Source of the DNA: Sphingobium fluviale
Lineage (GTDB): Bacteria; Pseudomonadota; Alphaproteobacteria; Sphingomonadales; Sphingomonadaceae
Length of the DNA: 64,000 nt
Assembly: GCF_004122115.1 (NCBI RefSeq)
Contig: NZ_SBKP01000009.1
Span: forward strand, 79,087 to 143,086
Direction of reading: 5' to 3'
Every line of letters begins with the position of its first letter. The first letter of the stretch is position 1. The notes under the pieces were generated by a model. It saw nothing but the letters and a program-made list of their open reading frames with translations. It had not been told where the DNA came from and did no database searches. Shown here piece after piece: positions 18,064-25,994 of the stretch. Position numbers and translations under genes: made by a program.

Positions 18064-18450
18064 ATGAAGGCTCAACCCTCCTTGAAAAAATCGCCGACAA
18101 AGGCCCCTGCTGAGCGAGTTGTGAAGGATATTCGGCGCCAGACCCGTCGCCACTTCTCGGCTGAAGACAAGATCCGCATCGTGCTCGACGGGCTGCGTGG
18201 CGAGGACAGCATTGCCGAGCTGTGCCGCAAAGAAGGCATCGCGCAGAGCCTGTATTACACCTGGTCGAAAGAGTTCATGGAAGCGGGCAAGCGCCGCCTG
18301 GCTGGTGATACCGCCCGTGCCGCGACCACTGGCGAGGTGCAGGACCTGCGCCGCGAAGCCCGCGCCCTGAAGGAATGCGTGGCCGACCTGACGCTGGAAA
18401 ACCGGCTGCTCAAAAAAAGCATGATTGCGGATGGGGGCGACGAAGAATGA
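18064..18450 (+). CDS. IS3 family transposase OrfA
   Basis: A 128-residue DNA-binding subunit with a helix-turn-helix (FSAEDKIRIVLDGLRGEDSIAEL cut short here; then GIAQSLYYTWSKEF) and a C-terminal leucine-rich coil (LKECVADLTLENRLLKKS) for pairing with OrfB. Its last codons contain a run of seven A (18412-18418), and the orfB frame (-1) is open across it, so a slipped OrfAB fusion is possible. The stop also overlaps the orfB start by ATGA. The IS110 insertion has removed its own ribosome site; the sequence now before the ATG (CATCCCATAAG) has none. Confidence 0.88.
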   Translation: MKAQPSLKKSPTKAPAERVVKDIRRQTRRHFSAEDKIRIVLDGLRGEDSIAELCRKEGIAQSLYYTWSKEFMEAGKRRLAGDTARAATTGEVQDLRREARALKECVADLTLENRLLKKSMIADGGDEE

Positions 18451-19427
18451 GGTATCCTGCATCCGAGAAACTCGAGATCATCAGGATCGTCGAGCAGTCG
18501 CACCTGCCCGCCAAGCGCACCCTGGACCAGCTAGGCATCCCCCGCCGGACGTTCTACCGCTGGTATGATCGATACCTCGAGGGCGGGCCTGAGGCGCTGG
18601 AAGATCGGCCATCGGCGCCGAGCCGTGTGTGGAACCGCATCGGCGACGACATCCAGGACCAGATCGTCGAGATGGCGTTGGATTACAGCGAGCTGTCACC
18701 GCGCGAACTGGCGGTGCGCTTCACCGACGAGAAGCGCTACTTCGTGTCCGAAGCCACGGTTTACCGCCTTTTGAAGGCCCACGACCTGATCACCAGCCCG
18801 GCTTATGTCGTGATCAAGGCCGCCGATCAGTTCCACACCAAAACCACCCGGCCGAACGAGATGTGGCAGACTGATTTTACCTACTTCAAGATCATCGGCT
18901 GGGGCTGGATGTATCTGTCGACCGTGCTCGACGACTTCTCGCGCTATATCATCGCCTGGAAACTGTGCACCAATATGCGCGCCGAGGACGTCACCGACAC
19001 GCTCGACCTCGCGCTCAAGGCCTCGGGCTGCGACAGCGCCACCGTGCTGCACAAGCCCAGGCTGCTCAGCGATAATGGCCCCAGCTACATCGCGAGCGAA
19101 CTGGCTGAATATATCGAGGCCCAGAACATGAGCCATGTGCGCGGTGCTCCGCTGCACCCACAAACGCAGGGCAAGATCGAGCGCTGGCACCAGACCCTGA
19201 AAAACCGCATCCTGCTGGAGAACTACTTCCTGCCAGGTGATCTCGAGGCTCAGATCGAGGCCTTTGTCGAGCACTATAATCACCAGCGCTACCACGAGAG
19301 CCTGAACAACGTGACGCCCGCCGACGCCTACTTCGGCAGGGCCGCAGCCATCATCAAACAGCGTGAAAGGATCAAGCGGCAGACCATCGAGCATCGGCGC
19401 TTGCAACACCGCAAGCTCGCCGCGTAA
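18447..19427 (+). CDS. IS3 family transposase OrfB (DDE integrase)
   Basis: A 326-residue catalytic subunit with an N-terminal helix-turn-helix region and an rve-type integrase core. The DDE residues are visible in MWQTDFTYFK, LLSDNGPSYIA and QGKIERWHQTLK, and the conserved HYNHQRYHESLNNVTPADAY follows. The frame is intact. It is made either by start-stop coupling at ATGA or as an OrfAB fusion by -1 slippage. Confidence 0.92.
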   Translation: MRYPASEKLEIIRIVEQSHLPAKRTLDQLGIPRRTFYRWYDRYLEGGPEALEDRPSAPSRVWNRIGDDIQDQIVEMALDYSELSPRELAVRFTDEKRYFVSEATVYRLLKAHDLITSPAYVVIKAADQFHTKTTRPNEMWQTDFTYFKIIGWGWMYLSTVLDDFSRYIIAWKLCTNMRAEDVTDTLDLALKASGCDSATVLHKPRLLSDNGPSYIASELAEYIEAQNMSHVRGAPLHPQTQGKIERWHQTLKNRILLENYFLPGDLEAQIEAFVEHYNHQRYHESLNNVTPADAYFGRAAAIIKQRERIKRQTIEHRRLQHRKLAA

Positions 19428-19471
19428 CATCAACCCCCAGACGAGGCCCGCACTCCGCTAATTTACGCCGC

Positions 19472-19501
19472 AATCCGTGCCGAATGTTCTGACGACGGAC
19501 A
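19472..19501 (-). repeat. Right terminal inverted repeat of the IS3 element
   Basis: Ends CTGACGACGGACA, the complement of the left end apart from scattered mismatches. It lies 44 bases after the orfB stop. Confidence 0.78.
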
Positions 19502-19772
19502 GAGTGGCCGATATCGATCGTAGCTTGCTCGAACGATCAGATGGTCTAGCCTATTGAAGATGTTATCTGGCCTGCGGGATGTTGATTTTGTCCGACCATG
19601 GCGACTTTTCTCAGCCGGTTTAGTGCCCTGAAACGTGGCAATATTGATTTTCCTTCAAGAGCAATATTTTAAATTATCAATTGATTTCAACTGAGATTGA
19701 TAGACGGTCTTGCTGTCTAATTTTTGGCGATTTGTATCCTGATTGTGGCGTTTGCATCGCTCATAATAGCAA
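19502..19772. other. AT-rich leader ahead of the thiol dioxygenase gene
   Basis: No gene is seen in the stretch from the orfB stop to the next start beyond the IS end. Base composition drops sharply after 19600 (for example AATATTTTAAATTATCAATTG at 19666 on), unlike the core. It presumably carries the promoter of the next gene; no clear -35/-10 pair or operator could be fixed. Confidence 0.5.
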
Positions 19773-20363
19773 ATGGATGATATGAACTATAATCTGTCTC
19801 GTCTGCGCGATTTCGTGATCGATTTCGGTAGGTTGATCGAGAGGAATCCAACGGAGAGCGTTATTTTTACCGAGGGCGCTGTGCTGCTTGCGGCGCTGGT
19901 GGAAAGAGACGACTGGCTTCCTCCCGAATATGCGGAGCCAGACCCGGACCGGTATCAGCAATATCTCCTGCACTGCGACAGCCGGGAGCGGTTTTCTGTC
20001 GTGAGCTTCGTCTGGGGGCCCAATCAGGCGACACCTATTCACGACCATCGCGTCTGGGGTTTGATTGGTATGTTACGTGGCTCTGAAACCGGTGAACGCT
20101 GGTCAAGAGGAAAGGATGGGCGCATACTGGCCGATGGCTCTCCGCAGCGACTTGAGCCAGGCGATATAGATCGCGTTTCTCCACGCATTGGAGACATTCA
20201 TCGCGTAGCTAACGCCCTTGCTGATCGGGTATCGATCAGCATTCATGTGTATGGAGCCAATATCGGTCGGGTTGAACGATCCATCTATGATGAAAGTGGC
20301 AACGTCCGGCCATTTATATCGGGCTATGCTAACAAGCATTGCCCAAATATCTGGGGTAAATAG
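19773..20363 (+). CDS. 3-mercaptopropionate dioxygenase-like thiol dioxygenase
   Basis: A 196-residue cupin of the cysteine dioxygenase family, which adds O2 to a thiol and makes a sulfinate. The iron ligands are His90, His92 (TPIHDHRVWG) and His143 (GDIHRV), and the outer Ser-His-Tyr triad is in SISIHVYG (156, 158, 160). The substrate pocket has Gln at position 62 (RYQQYLL), as in Pseudomonas 3-mercaptopropionate dioxygenase, where true cysteine dioxygenases have Arg. So 3-mercaptopropionate is the favoured substrate; mercaptosuccinate or cysteine cannot be excluded. It is followed at eight bases by a rhodanese gene, a pairing I recall also from Pseudomonas aeruginosa. Confidence 0.88.
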   Translation: MDDMNYNLSRLRDFVIDFGRLIERNPTESVIFTEGAVLLAALVERDDWLPPEYAEPDPDRYQQYLLHCDSRERFSVVSFVWGPNQATPIHDHRVWGLIGMLRGSETGERWSRGKDGRILADGSPQRLEPGDIDRVSPRIGDIHRVANALADRVSISIHVYGANIGRVERSIYDESGNVRPFISGYANKHCPNIWGK

Positions 20364-20371
20364 TAAATCAT

Positions 20372-21946
20372 ATGACATCGTGTACAATAATCACACCGTC
20401 GGAAGTCCGGCTAATGCTGCTTGCGCGCTACGAGCTTGCTCTCATTGACCTGAGAGAAGAAGCGCCGTTCGCACTGGCTCATCCGCTTTTTGCAGCCCAG
20501 ATGTCAGCGGGCCGTATAGAAATGGAAATCTTCGATCGCATTCCGCGAAAGGATGTTCCGATCATTTTGTATGATGACGGTGAGGGGCTGGTAGATGACG
20601 CCGCAGCGCTTGTCCTATCGTTGGGCTATTCCGATGTGCGAATTTTGGATGGGGGCCTACAGGGTTGGCGGGACGCCGGTTACGAGCTCTTCCAGGACGT
20701 CAATTCATACAGCAAGGCATTTGGCGAACTTGTCGAACACTGCCGCCATACTCCCTCGCTTCCCGCAGAGAGAGTCAGGCAATTGATAGAAACAAATGCG
20801 AACATCCGCATCATGGATGCTCGCCGTTTCGACGAATACAAAACGATGAATATCCCGACCTCGACCAGTGTTCCGGGCGCGGAACTCGTGCTGAAGGCGC
20901 CGGCGTTGGCAGCCGATCCTGAAACGACGATCATCGTCAACTGCGCTGGTCGGACCCGAAGCATTATCGGCACACAGTCGCTTGTAAATGCCGGGATACC
21001 AAATCCTGTTTTTGCGCTGCGTAACGGCACGATAGGCTGGGTACTCGCTGGCCAGGAGCTTGAAACAGGCCAACAGCGCCAAGCGCCTGAAGTCTCTGCC
21101 GCTGATCAGGCAGCCGCGGCTCAGCGTGCCCGTGAAACCGCCTATCGCGCCGGTGTGCGCCATTTGATCCCATCCGAGGCGGATATATTGGCACAGGATA
21201 AATCGCGTACGCTGTACCGTTTCGATGTCCGTTCCCCCGAAGAGTACCGGAAAGGTCATATTCCCGGCTATCTCAATGCGCCGGGCGGTCAACTGGTGCA
21301 GGAAACCGATATGAAGGCCCCTGTGCGGGGCGCGCGCATCCTGCTCTGTGATTCGTTGGGCTCGCGCGCCGACATGACAGCATCCTGGCTCGCGCAAATG
21401 GGCTGGGAGGTATATGTCCTGGACGGTGGCTTTGATGTGCAGTTGGAACAAGGCGATTATGTTGGTCCGCTTCCGCTACATATAGAGCCACTCAGCATTT
21501 CTCTGACGGAACTAGACCGCTTGCTGGCGTCCGGTCCATACACATTGATCGATTTGGCCACGTCGCGTGAACACAGAAAAGGGCATATTCCGGGTGCCCG
21601 CTTTGCCTTGCCCATTGAGCTGGGTTCAATCCTATCTTCTAAAGTGGCGGAGGGACCGGTTGTGCTAACTTGCCCAGACGGGCGGCTGTCACGCCTTGCT
21701 GCTGGGCGTCACCGGGCACAACTGAACGTGTATGCATTGGCACAGGGAACGGGGGGCTGGACCGATGCAGGGCGTGCATTGGCGAGCGGACTGGAAAATC
21801 CGTTGAGCGAACCGCGCGACATCTACAAGCGTCCATATGAGGGAACCGACAACGCAGCAGAGGCCATGCAGGCTTATCTGGATTGGGAATTCGGTTTGGT
21901 GGAGCAACTTCGGCGAGACGGCACGCACGGCTTTTTTGTTATTTAA
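20372..21946 (+). CDS. Four-domain rhodanese (sulfurtransferase)
   Basis: A 524-residue protein of four rhodanese repeats. Active-loop positions: domain 1 has Asp68 in LYDDGEG (no Cys), domain 2 Cys191 in VNCAGRTRS, domain 3 Cys326 in LLCDSLGSRAD, domain 4 Cys434 in LTCPDGRLS. Domains 3 and 4 both carry the family helix start (EYRKGHIPG, EHRKGHIPG). Domain 1 is therefore likely inactive and three domains may carry persulfide. It lies eight bases after the thiol dioxygenase and probably handles sulfane sulfur or sulfite from its product. Without a signal peptide it should be cytoplasmic. Thiosulfate sulfurtransferase is the generic name; the real donor is unknown. Confidence 0.88.
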   Translation: MTSCTIITPSEVRLMLLARYELALIDLREEAPFALAHPLFAAQMSAGRIEMEIFDRIPRKDVPIILYDDGEGLVDDAAALVLSLGYSDVRILDGGLQGWRDAGYELFQDVNSYSKAFGELVEHCRHTPSLPAERVRQLIETNANIRIMDARRFDEYKTMNIPTSTSVPGAELVLKAPALAADPETTIIVNCAGRTRSIIGTQSLVNAGIPNPVFALRNGTIGWVLAGQELETGQQRQAPEVSAADQAAAAQRARETAYRAGVRHLIPSEADILAQDKSRTLYRFDVRSPEEYRKGHIPGYLNAPGGQLVQETDMKAPVRGARILLCDSLGSRADMTASWLAQMGWEVYVLDGGFDVQLEQGDYVGPLPLHIEPLSISLTELDRLLASGPYTLIDLATSREHRKGHIPGARFALPIELGSILSSKVAEGPVVLTCPDGRLSRLAAGRHRAQLNVYALAQGTGGWTDAGRALASGLENPLSEPRDIYKRPYEGTDNAAEAMQAYLDWEFGLVEQLRRDGTHGFFVI

Positions 21947-21961
21947 AAGCCTGGTCCTGGT

Positions 21962-22006
21962 CCGTTTTCAAGATGAGCGTAGAACGCTCATCGGCTCGAA
22001 AACGGT
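21962..22006. repeat. REP-like palindrome, copy A
   Basis: CCGTTTTC and GAAAACGG enclose a second, perfect stem GATGAGCGT-AGA-ACGCTCATC. The same 45-base unit, with about two changes, occurs in the other orientation at 50967-51012. Lying just after the rhodanese gene, it could also end transcription. Confidence 0.75.
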
Positions 22007-22233
22007 CATTCTGAAAATGCTCTAGCAATGCGCTCCGGCTTGTTGCGCCGCTGCGGGATGGGAGTGGTTGTGTACGATAAAGCAGGCAGGCAAATGCCAG
22101 ATATGATGAGAGTTACTGATCATTCCATGCGAGTGTTATAAGCGGGCGTCATCTCCAAGCTTACACAAACTCGTTATTCAAGCTCACTGCACACCGATAT
22201 GATCTGCTTGTTAAAAACGAGATGGAGGATGGC

Positions 22234-22905
22234 ATGGGGGAGTCGCTGCGTGAATTGCTTGGGGAGCTTCATGCCGAACGTGTTCGTACCTGGCCACCCG
22301 AAGATCTTGAATTGAATATCCGGCAGCGACGTGAATTAGTCGAAGCATTCGATCCGTCCAAGATCATGAAGCTCGGAGACCATCTCGATAATTTCGAGTT
22401 TATTGATGTCAAAGGTGGCAACTTCACGCTTGGCGATCTGGTGAAGAGTGGAGCCGCGGTGCTGATCATTTTCCGTTGGGCTACATGTCCTTCGTGTAAT
22501 GTGGCATTGCCCTATTACCAGCGCAACTTGTGGCCGCGATTGCGCGAATTGGGTGTCCCGCTTGTCGCTGTCAGCCAACAGGTCCCGGAAAAGCTGATCG
22601 AAATCCAGACGTGTCACGGGTTGGAGTTTACTGTCGCTTCGGACCCCGGCAATCGCTTTTCCAACTATCTGGGCGTCACTTTTTCTTCCAACGAAGATGT
22701 TCACAAGTGGCTGGCAGCCAAGGAAATCGACCTGCCGGGCCTTCTGGGTACAAATAGTACCGATCTTCCGCAGACGACAGCGCTTGTCCTCGATGAGGAC
22801 AGAAATATCCGCTTTATCGACGTGCAACCGGACTGGCTTATCCGAACGGAAGCGGAGCCGATCATTGACGCTGTTACAGCGCTTACAGTTGGGGCATCCG
22901 CTTAG
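22234..22905 (+). CDS. Peroxiredoxin-like (AhpC/TSA fold) protein
   Basis: A 223-residue thioredoxin-fold protein. The active motif is RWATCPSCN (Cys85 and Cys88), a CxxC set where classical peroxiredoxins have TxxC. The helical N-terminal extension of about 45 residues and the AhpC/TSA core are typical of the peroxiredoxin-like family. It may reduce disulfides or peroxides made during thiol oxidation nearby, which is inference. ATG 22234 follows GGAGG at five bases and is preferred over ATG 22222. No signal peptide is seen. Confidence 0.78.
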   Translation: MGESLRELLGELHAERVRTWPPEDLELNIRQRRELVEAFDPSKIMKLGDHLDNFEFIDVKGGNFTLGDLVKSGAAVLIIFRWATCPSCNVALPYYQRNLWPRLRELGVPLVAVSQQVPEKLIEIQTCHGLEFTVASDPGNRFSNYLGVTFSSNEDVHKWLAAKEIDLPGLLGTNSTDLPQTTALVLDEDRNIRFIDVQPDWLIRTEAEPIIDAVTALTVGASA

Positions 22906-23241
22906 GGTGTGGCAACAAAAAATCCCAATATTATACAGTAAATTCAATTATATAAATAAGAATGGCATGTCCGCGTGATCCCCTAAAGATCCTAGGATGA
23001 GAAGGCGGGCAGGTAGGGGCTGGGGCAAGAGCTGGTATTTTTCTGGCGAGCCGACCAGAAATCCATATATCAATCAAATTATTTGATAGTAAACTCTGAA
23101 TATTGATCTAGCTGTTGCTGCAAATTTGAAGGTGCGAAAGCAGTATTTTATATTAATTATAATAATATCGATATTTTATATATAAATCTTTATTATAAAA
23201 ATCAATAATATAAATATTTTATAATTAGGGGAGTGAATATT
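22906..23241. other. Very AT-rich intergenic region before the TonB receptor
   Basis: About 330 bases without a gene. From 23140 to 23225 the sequence is almost only A and T (TATTAATTATAATAATATCG, TATATATAAATC), unlike any other part of the window. Such tracts bend DNA and are targets of silencing proteins in acquired DNA. It should hold the receptor's promoter; no operator is recognised. Confidence 0.6.
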
Positions 23242-25737
23242 ATGAGAGATATTCTTCTTTCAACTTATGCAATTATATATGCCGTTCCTGCTGCGGCTGT
23301 GGGGCATCCTCAAGCAACGGCTCCGTCGACTGCGGGTGCGGACACGTCTGGCACCATTGTCGTTATCGGCCAGCGTGGCGGCAGGCCACGCACGGTAGCG
23401 GAAAGCCCGGCGCCGATAGACGTTATCAAGGGCGACCAGCTGGCCGCTCCAGGACGTGCCGACCTGTCAGAGTCGCTGTCAAAGTTGCTGCCATCTATCA
23501 ATTACGGCTCTAATGCCGGTGGCGTGTACTCAGTCGTGCGGCCGATTTTCAACCGTGGACTTGGCCCGGCATACACACTGGTTCTGGTCAATGGAAAGCG
23601 GCGCCACAATAGCGCTCTGTTCACCAATGGTGGTGGCGACACCAGTGGAGTCAATCCGGTTGACATGGATACACTTCCTTTGTCCTCTGTTGCCTATATC
23701 GAAGTTTTGAAAGACAGTGCGGCCGCGCAATATGGTTCGGATGCGGTCGCTGGTGTGATCAATCTCAAACTAAAATCACAGGACCATGGCGGCCATATAA
23801 GCGTCATGGCCGGTAAGTTGTGCTCGTGTGATCGTAATGAGGGTGATCTTGTGACGCTGAAAGCCGAAGCTGATTTCGGCTTCAAGCTGGCTGATGGCGG
23901 CTTTGTGCATTTGAGCGGTGATCTGCGCAAGCGGGGAATGGCGTGGAACAATTACCGCGCAACGGTGCTGCCATTTTCTCCCGCGGCCAACCCCAAGAAT
24001 GTGGGTTTTGACGGCAAGGCTGCAGAAAATGGCGATCCCAAGATTCGCTCCTATTCCACGAGCTATAATGCAGAATTGCCGACAAGTGACACGATGACGG
24101 TCTATTCTTACGGCACCTTTGGTCAGCGTTGGACGGTCAGCGGCAACACCTTACGTCGCCCGAATTCGAATGCCAATATTTCCCAGATTTTCCCCAATGG
24201 CTTCTTTCCGCACTCCAATACAGCCGAAACTGATTATCAGGTGCTGGTTGGGCTGAAGGGCGAGATAGGGGAGATGCACTGGGATCTCAGCACGACATAC
24301 GGGCGCAATCGGGTGCGCCAGTATAGCGACCGGACAATCAATGCGTCGCTCGGCCCCGCTTCGCCGACCCGGTTTGATAACCTGGCGACTTTTCAATTCG
24401 GCCAATGGGTCACTAATCTTGATATAACGCGCGGATTTGACATCGATCTGCCAGAGCCGTTGCAGGTATCCGCAGGTATCGAATATCGGGTTGACTACTT
24501 CCAGACTTTCGCCGGAGATCCGCGAGGCTATTCCAACGGCGGCTATATTTATCAGCCAGGTGACCAGGACGGCAATCCTAACGTTGGGAAACCGGCGGTT
24601 GCCACCGCACAGGGCGGTATCAGCCTGTCACCTGCGGATGAAACCAAACTGACTCGAAATGATCTAGCGGGGTATTTTGAAGTTGGTGTCACCCCAGTAA
24701 AAAACTGGTTTGTGGGTGCGGCCGTCCGCGCCGAGCATTATAACGATGCTGCTGGAACAACATTTGGTAATAAGCTCAACTCGCGCTATGATTTTACGCC
24801 TTGGTTGGCAGTACGCGGCACTGTGGGTACGGGCTTCCGGGCGCCTTCGCTCACCCAGATCGGGTATTCGCAAACAGACAGCCGGGTGCAGCCGAACCCT
24901 GTTACGAATATAGTCGAACCGACAGTTACGAAACTCGCTCGCAACAACTCCTCGCTTGCGCGAGCCTTGGGTGCGCAGGATTTGAAAGCGGAAAAATCCA
25001 CCAATTACGGACTGGGTATTGTTTTGCGCCCGGCCTCTCGCTTTAACATCACTCTCGATGGCTATCAGATCAAGGTCAAGAACAGAATCGTGCGCACCAG
25101 CCCCTTGCTCGGCCCTGCGCTTGCCAACATCCTCACGGCCAATAATGTGCCGGTCACAGCGCAGGTCACATACTTCGCCAATGGGGTGGACACGCGTAGC
25201 CGTGGCTTCGATCTGGTAGCTGACTATAGCATGGATGCAGCCGGTGGCCGTCTCGGCCTAGATGCCGCAATAAATTATAATGAAATAAAAATAACGAGGA
25301 TCGCTGCTTCTCCTGCGGCACTCTCCAACCTTGGTCCCAATCCAGGCGGCAGCCTTGCGTTTCTGGCGGTAGGAACGATTGGCGACATGAGCACCAATCT
25401 GCCGAAGGTCAAAGTGGTTCTGGGAGCGCATTGGACGGTTGGCGGGTTAGCTGTAAACGTGAGCGGAACCCGCTATGGCAGCTACAGATGGACCCGCAGT
25501 GCGCTGATCCCGAACGGCATACCTCACTCCGCGCGTTGGTTAACAGACGTTGATGTGTCTGTGAAGTTATGGAAAGGGCTAAAGGTGACAGCGGGCGCCG
25601 CCAACTTGTTTGGTGTACACCCTCAGGAAAATGGCGCGCCTGATCCGACGACAGGTTCATCACTGTTCCTTTATGGTCAGCCTCCGTTCTCGCAAATGGG
25701 GGGTTTTTACTATGGCAAGCTGTCGTTCGATTTTTAA
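23242..25737 (+). CDS. TonB-dependent outer-membrane receptor (substrate type)
   Basis: An 831-residue receptor with a short signal region (LLSTYAIIYAVPAAA), a TonB-box-like GTIVVIGQ, a plug domain (LSESLSKLLPSINY, YTLVLVNGKRRHNSAL, EVLKDSAAAQYGSDAVAGVINLKLK) and a 22-strand barrel ending in Phe (KLSFDF). The plug style is that of the large sphingomonad receptor families used for organic compounds rather than of classical siderophore receptors. Its place in the cluster suggests uptake of the substrate degraded by the neighbouring enzymes. ATG 23242 is chosen for the GGGGAG eight bases before it; the GTG at 23233 is less likely. Confidence 0.9.
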   Translation: MRDILLSTYAIIYAVPAAAVGHPQATAPSTAGADTSGTIVVIGQRGGRPRTVAESPAPIDVIKGDQLAAPGRADLSESLSKLLPSINYGSNAGGVYSVVRPIFNRGLGPAYTLVLVNGKRRHNSALFTNGGGDTSGVNPVDMDTLPLSSVAYIEVLKDSAAAQYGSDAVAGVINLKLKSQDHGGHISVMAGKLCSCDRNEGDLVTLKAEADFGFKLADGGFVHLSGDLRKRGMAWNNYRATVLPFSPAANPKNVGFDGKAAENGDPKIRSYSTSYNAELPTSDTMTVYSYGTFGQRWTVSGNTLRRPNSNANISQIFPNGFFPHSNTAETDYQVLVGLKGEIGEMHWDLSTTYGRNRVRQYSDRTINASLGPASPTRFDNLATFQFGQWVTNLDITRGFDIDLPEPLQVSAGIEYRVDYFQTFAGDPRGYSNGGYIYQPGDQDGNPNVGKPAVATAQGGISLSPADETKLTRNDLAGYFEVGVTPVKNWFVGAAVRAEHYNDAAGTTFGNKLNSRYDFTPWLAVRGTVGTGFRAPSLTQIGYSQTDSRVQPNPVTNIVEPTVTKLARNNSSLARALGAQDLKAEKSTNYGLGIVLRPASRFNITLDGYQIKVKNRIVRTSPLLGPALANILTANNVPVTAQVTYFANGVDTRSRGFDLVADYSMDAAGGRLGLDAAINYNEIKITRIAASPAALSNLGPNPGGSLAFLAVGTIGDMSTNLPKVKVVLGAHWTVGGLAVNVSGTRYGSYRWTRSALIPNGIPHSARWLTDVDVSVKLWKGLKVTAGAANLFGVHPQENGAPDPTTGSSLFLYGQPPFSQMGGFYYGKLSFDF

Positions 25738-25745
25738 TGCCTCTG

Positions 25746-25782
25746 CTGCTCGCAACGCCCTTATGAAGTGGGATGCGAGCAG
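25746..25782 (+). terminator. Hairpin after the TonB receptor
   Basis: CTGCTCGCA and TGCGAGCAG form a perfect 9-base stem with a 19-base loop, nine bases after the stop codon. No T-run follows, so it may act with a factor or protect the 3' end. Confidence 0.5.
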
Positions 25783-25994
25783 AACCTGATATATTAAAAT
25801 CTATGATATTTTCTAAACTGTACTATATATAATGTTTATACATTGGAATTTTATTTAAAACAGCAAAGTATAAAAACTCGACTGTCCTATTTTTAGAGAT
25901 TATGAGTTTGTCAGCGGTGCTGCAATTTCAGTTATTGATCCTAAGATCTCACGAATCCGCACTGCGGTGTCGTCATAAAGAAAGCGGAGACAGA

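Larger units (their letters stand above)
16649..19501 (+). mobile_element. IS3-family insertion sequence, interrupted by an IS110-type element
   Basis: The ends match as inverted repeats: the left end from 16649 and the reverse complement of the right end up to 19501 both begin TGTCCG-CGTCAG and agree at about 23 of the first 30 positions. Inside lie orfA and orfB. An IS110/IS1111-type element sits between the left end and orfA. Without it the element would be about 1.5 kb, normal for IS3. No target duplication is visible (ACA on the left, GAG on the right), which fits a deletion or recombination after insertion. Confidence 0.85.

Noticed and set aside
25902..25994. Longer N-terminus for the acyl-CoA-dehydrogenase-like protein
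   Set aside because: The extra 31 residues are not family-like, while ATG 25995 has a GGAG five bases before it.
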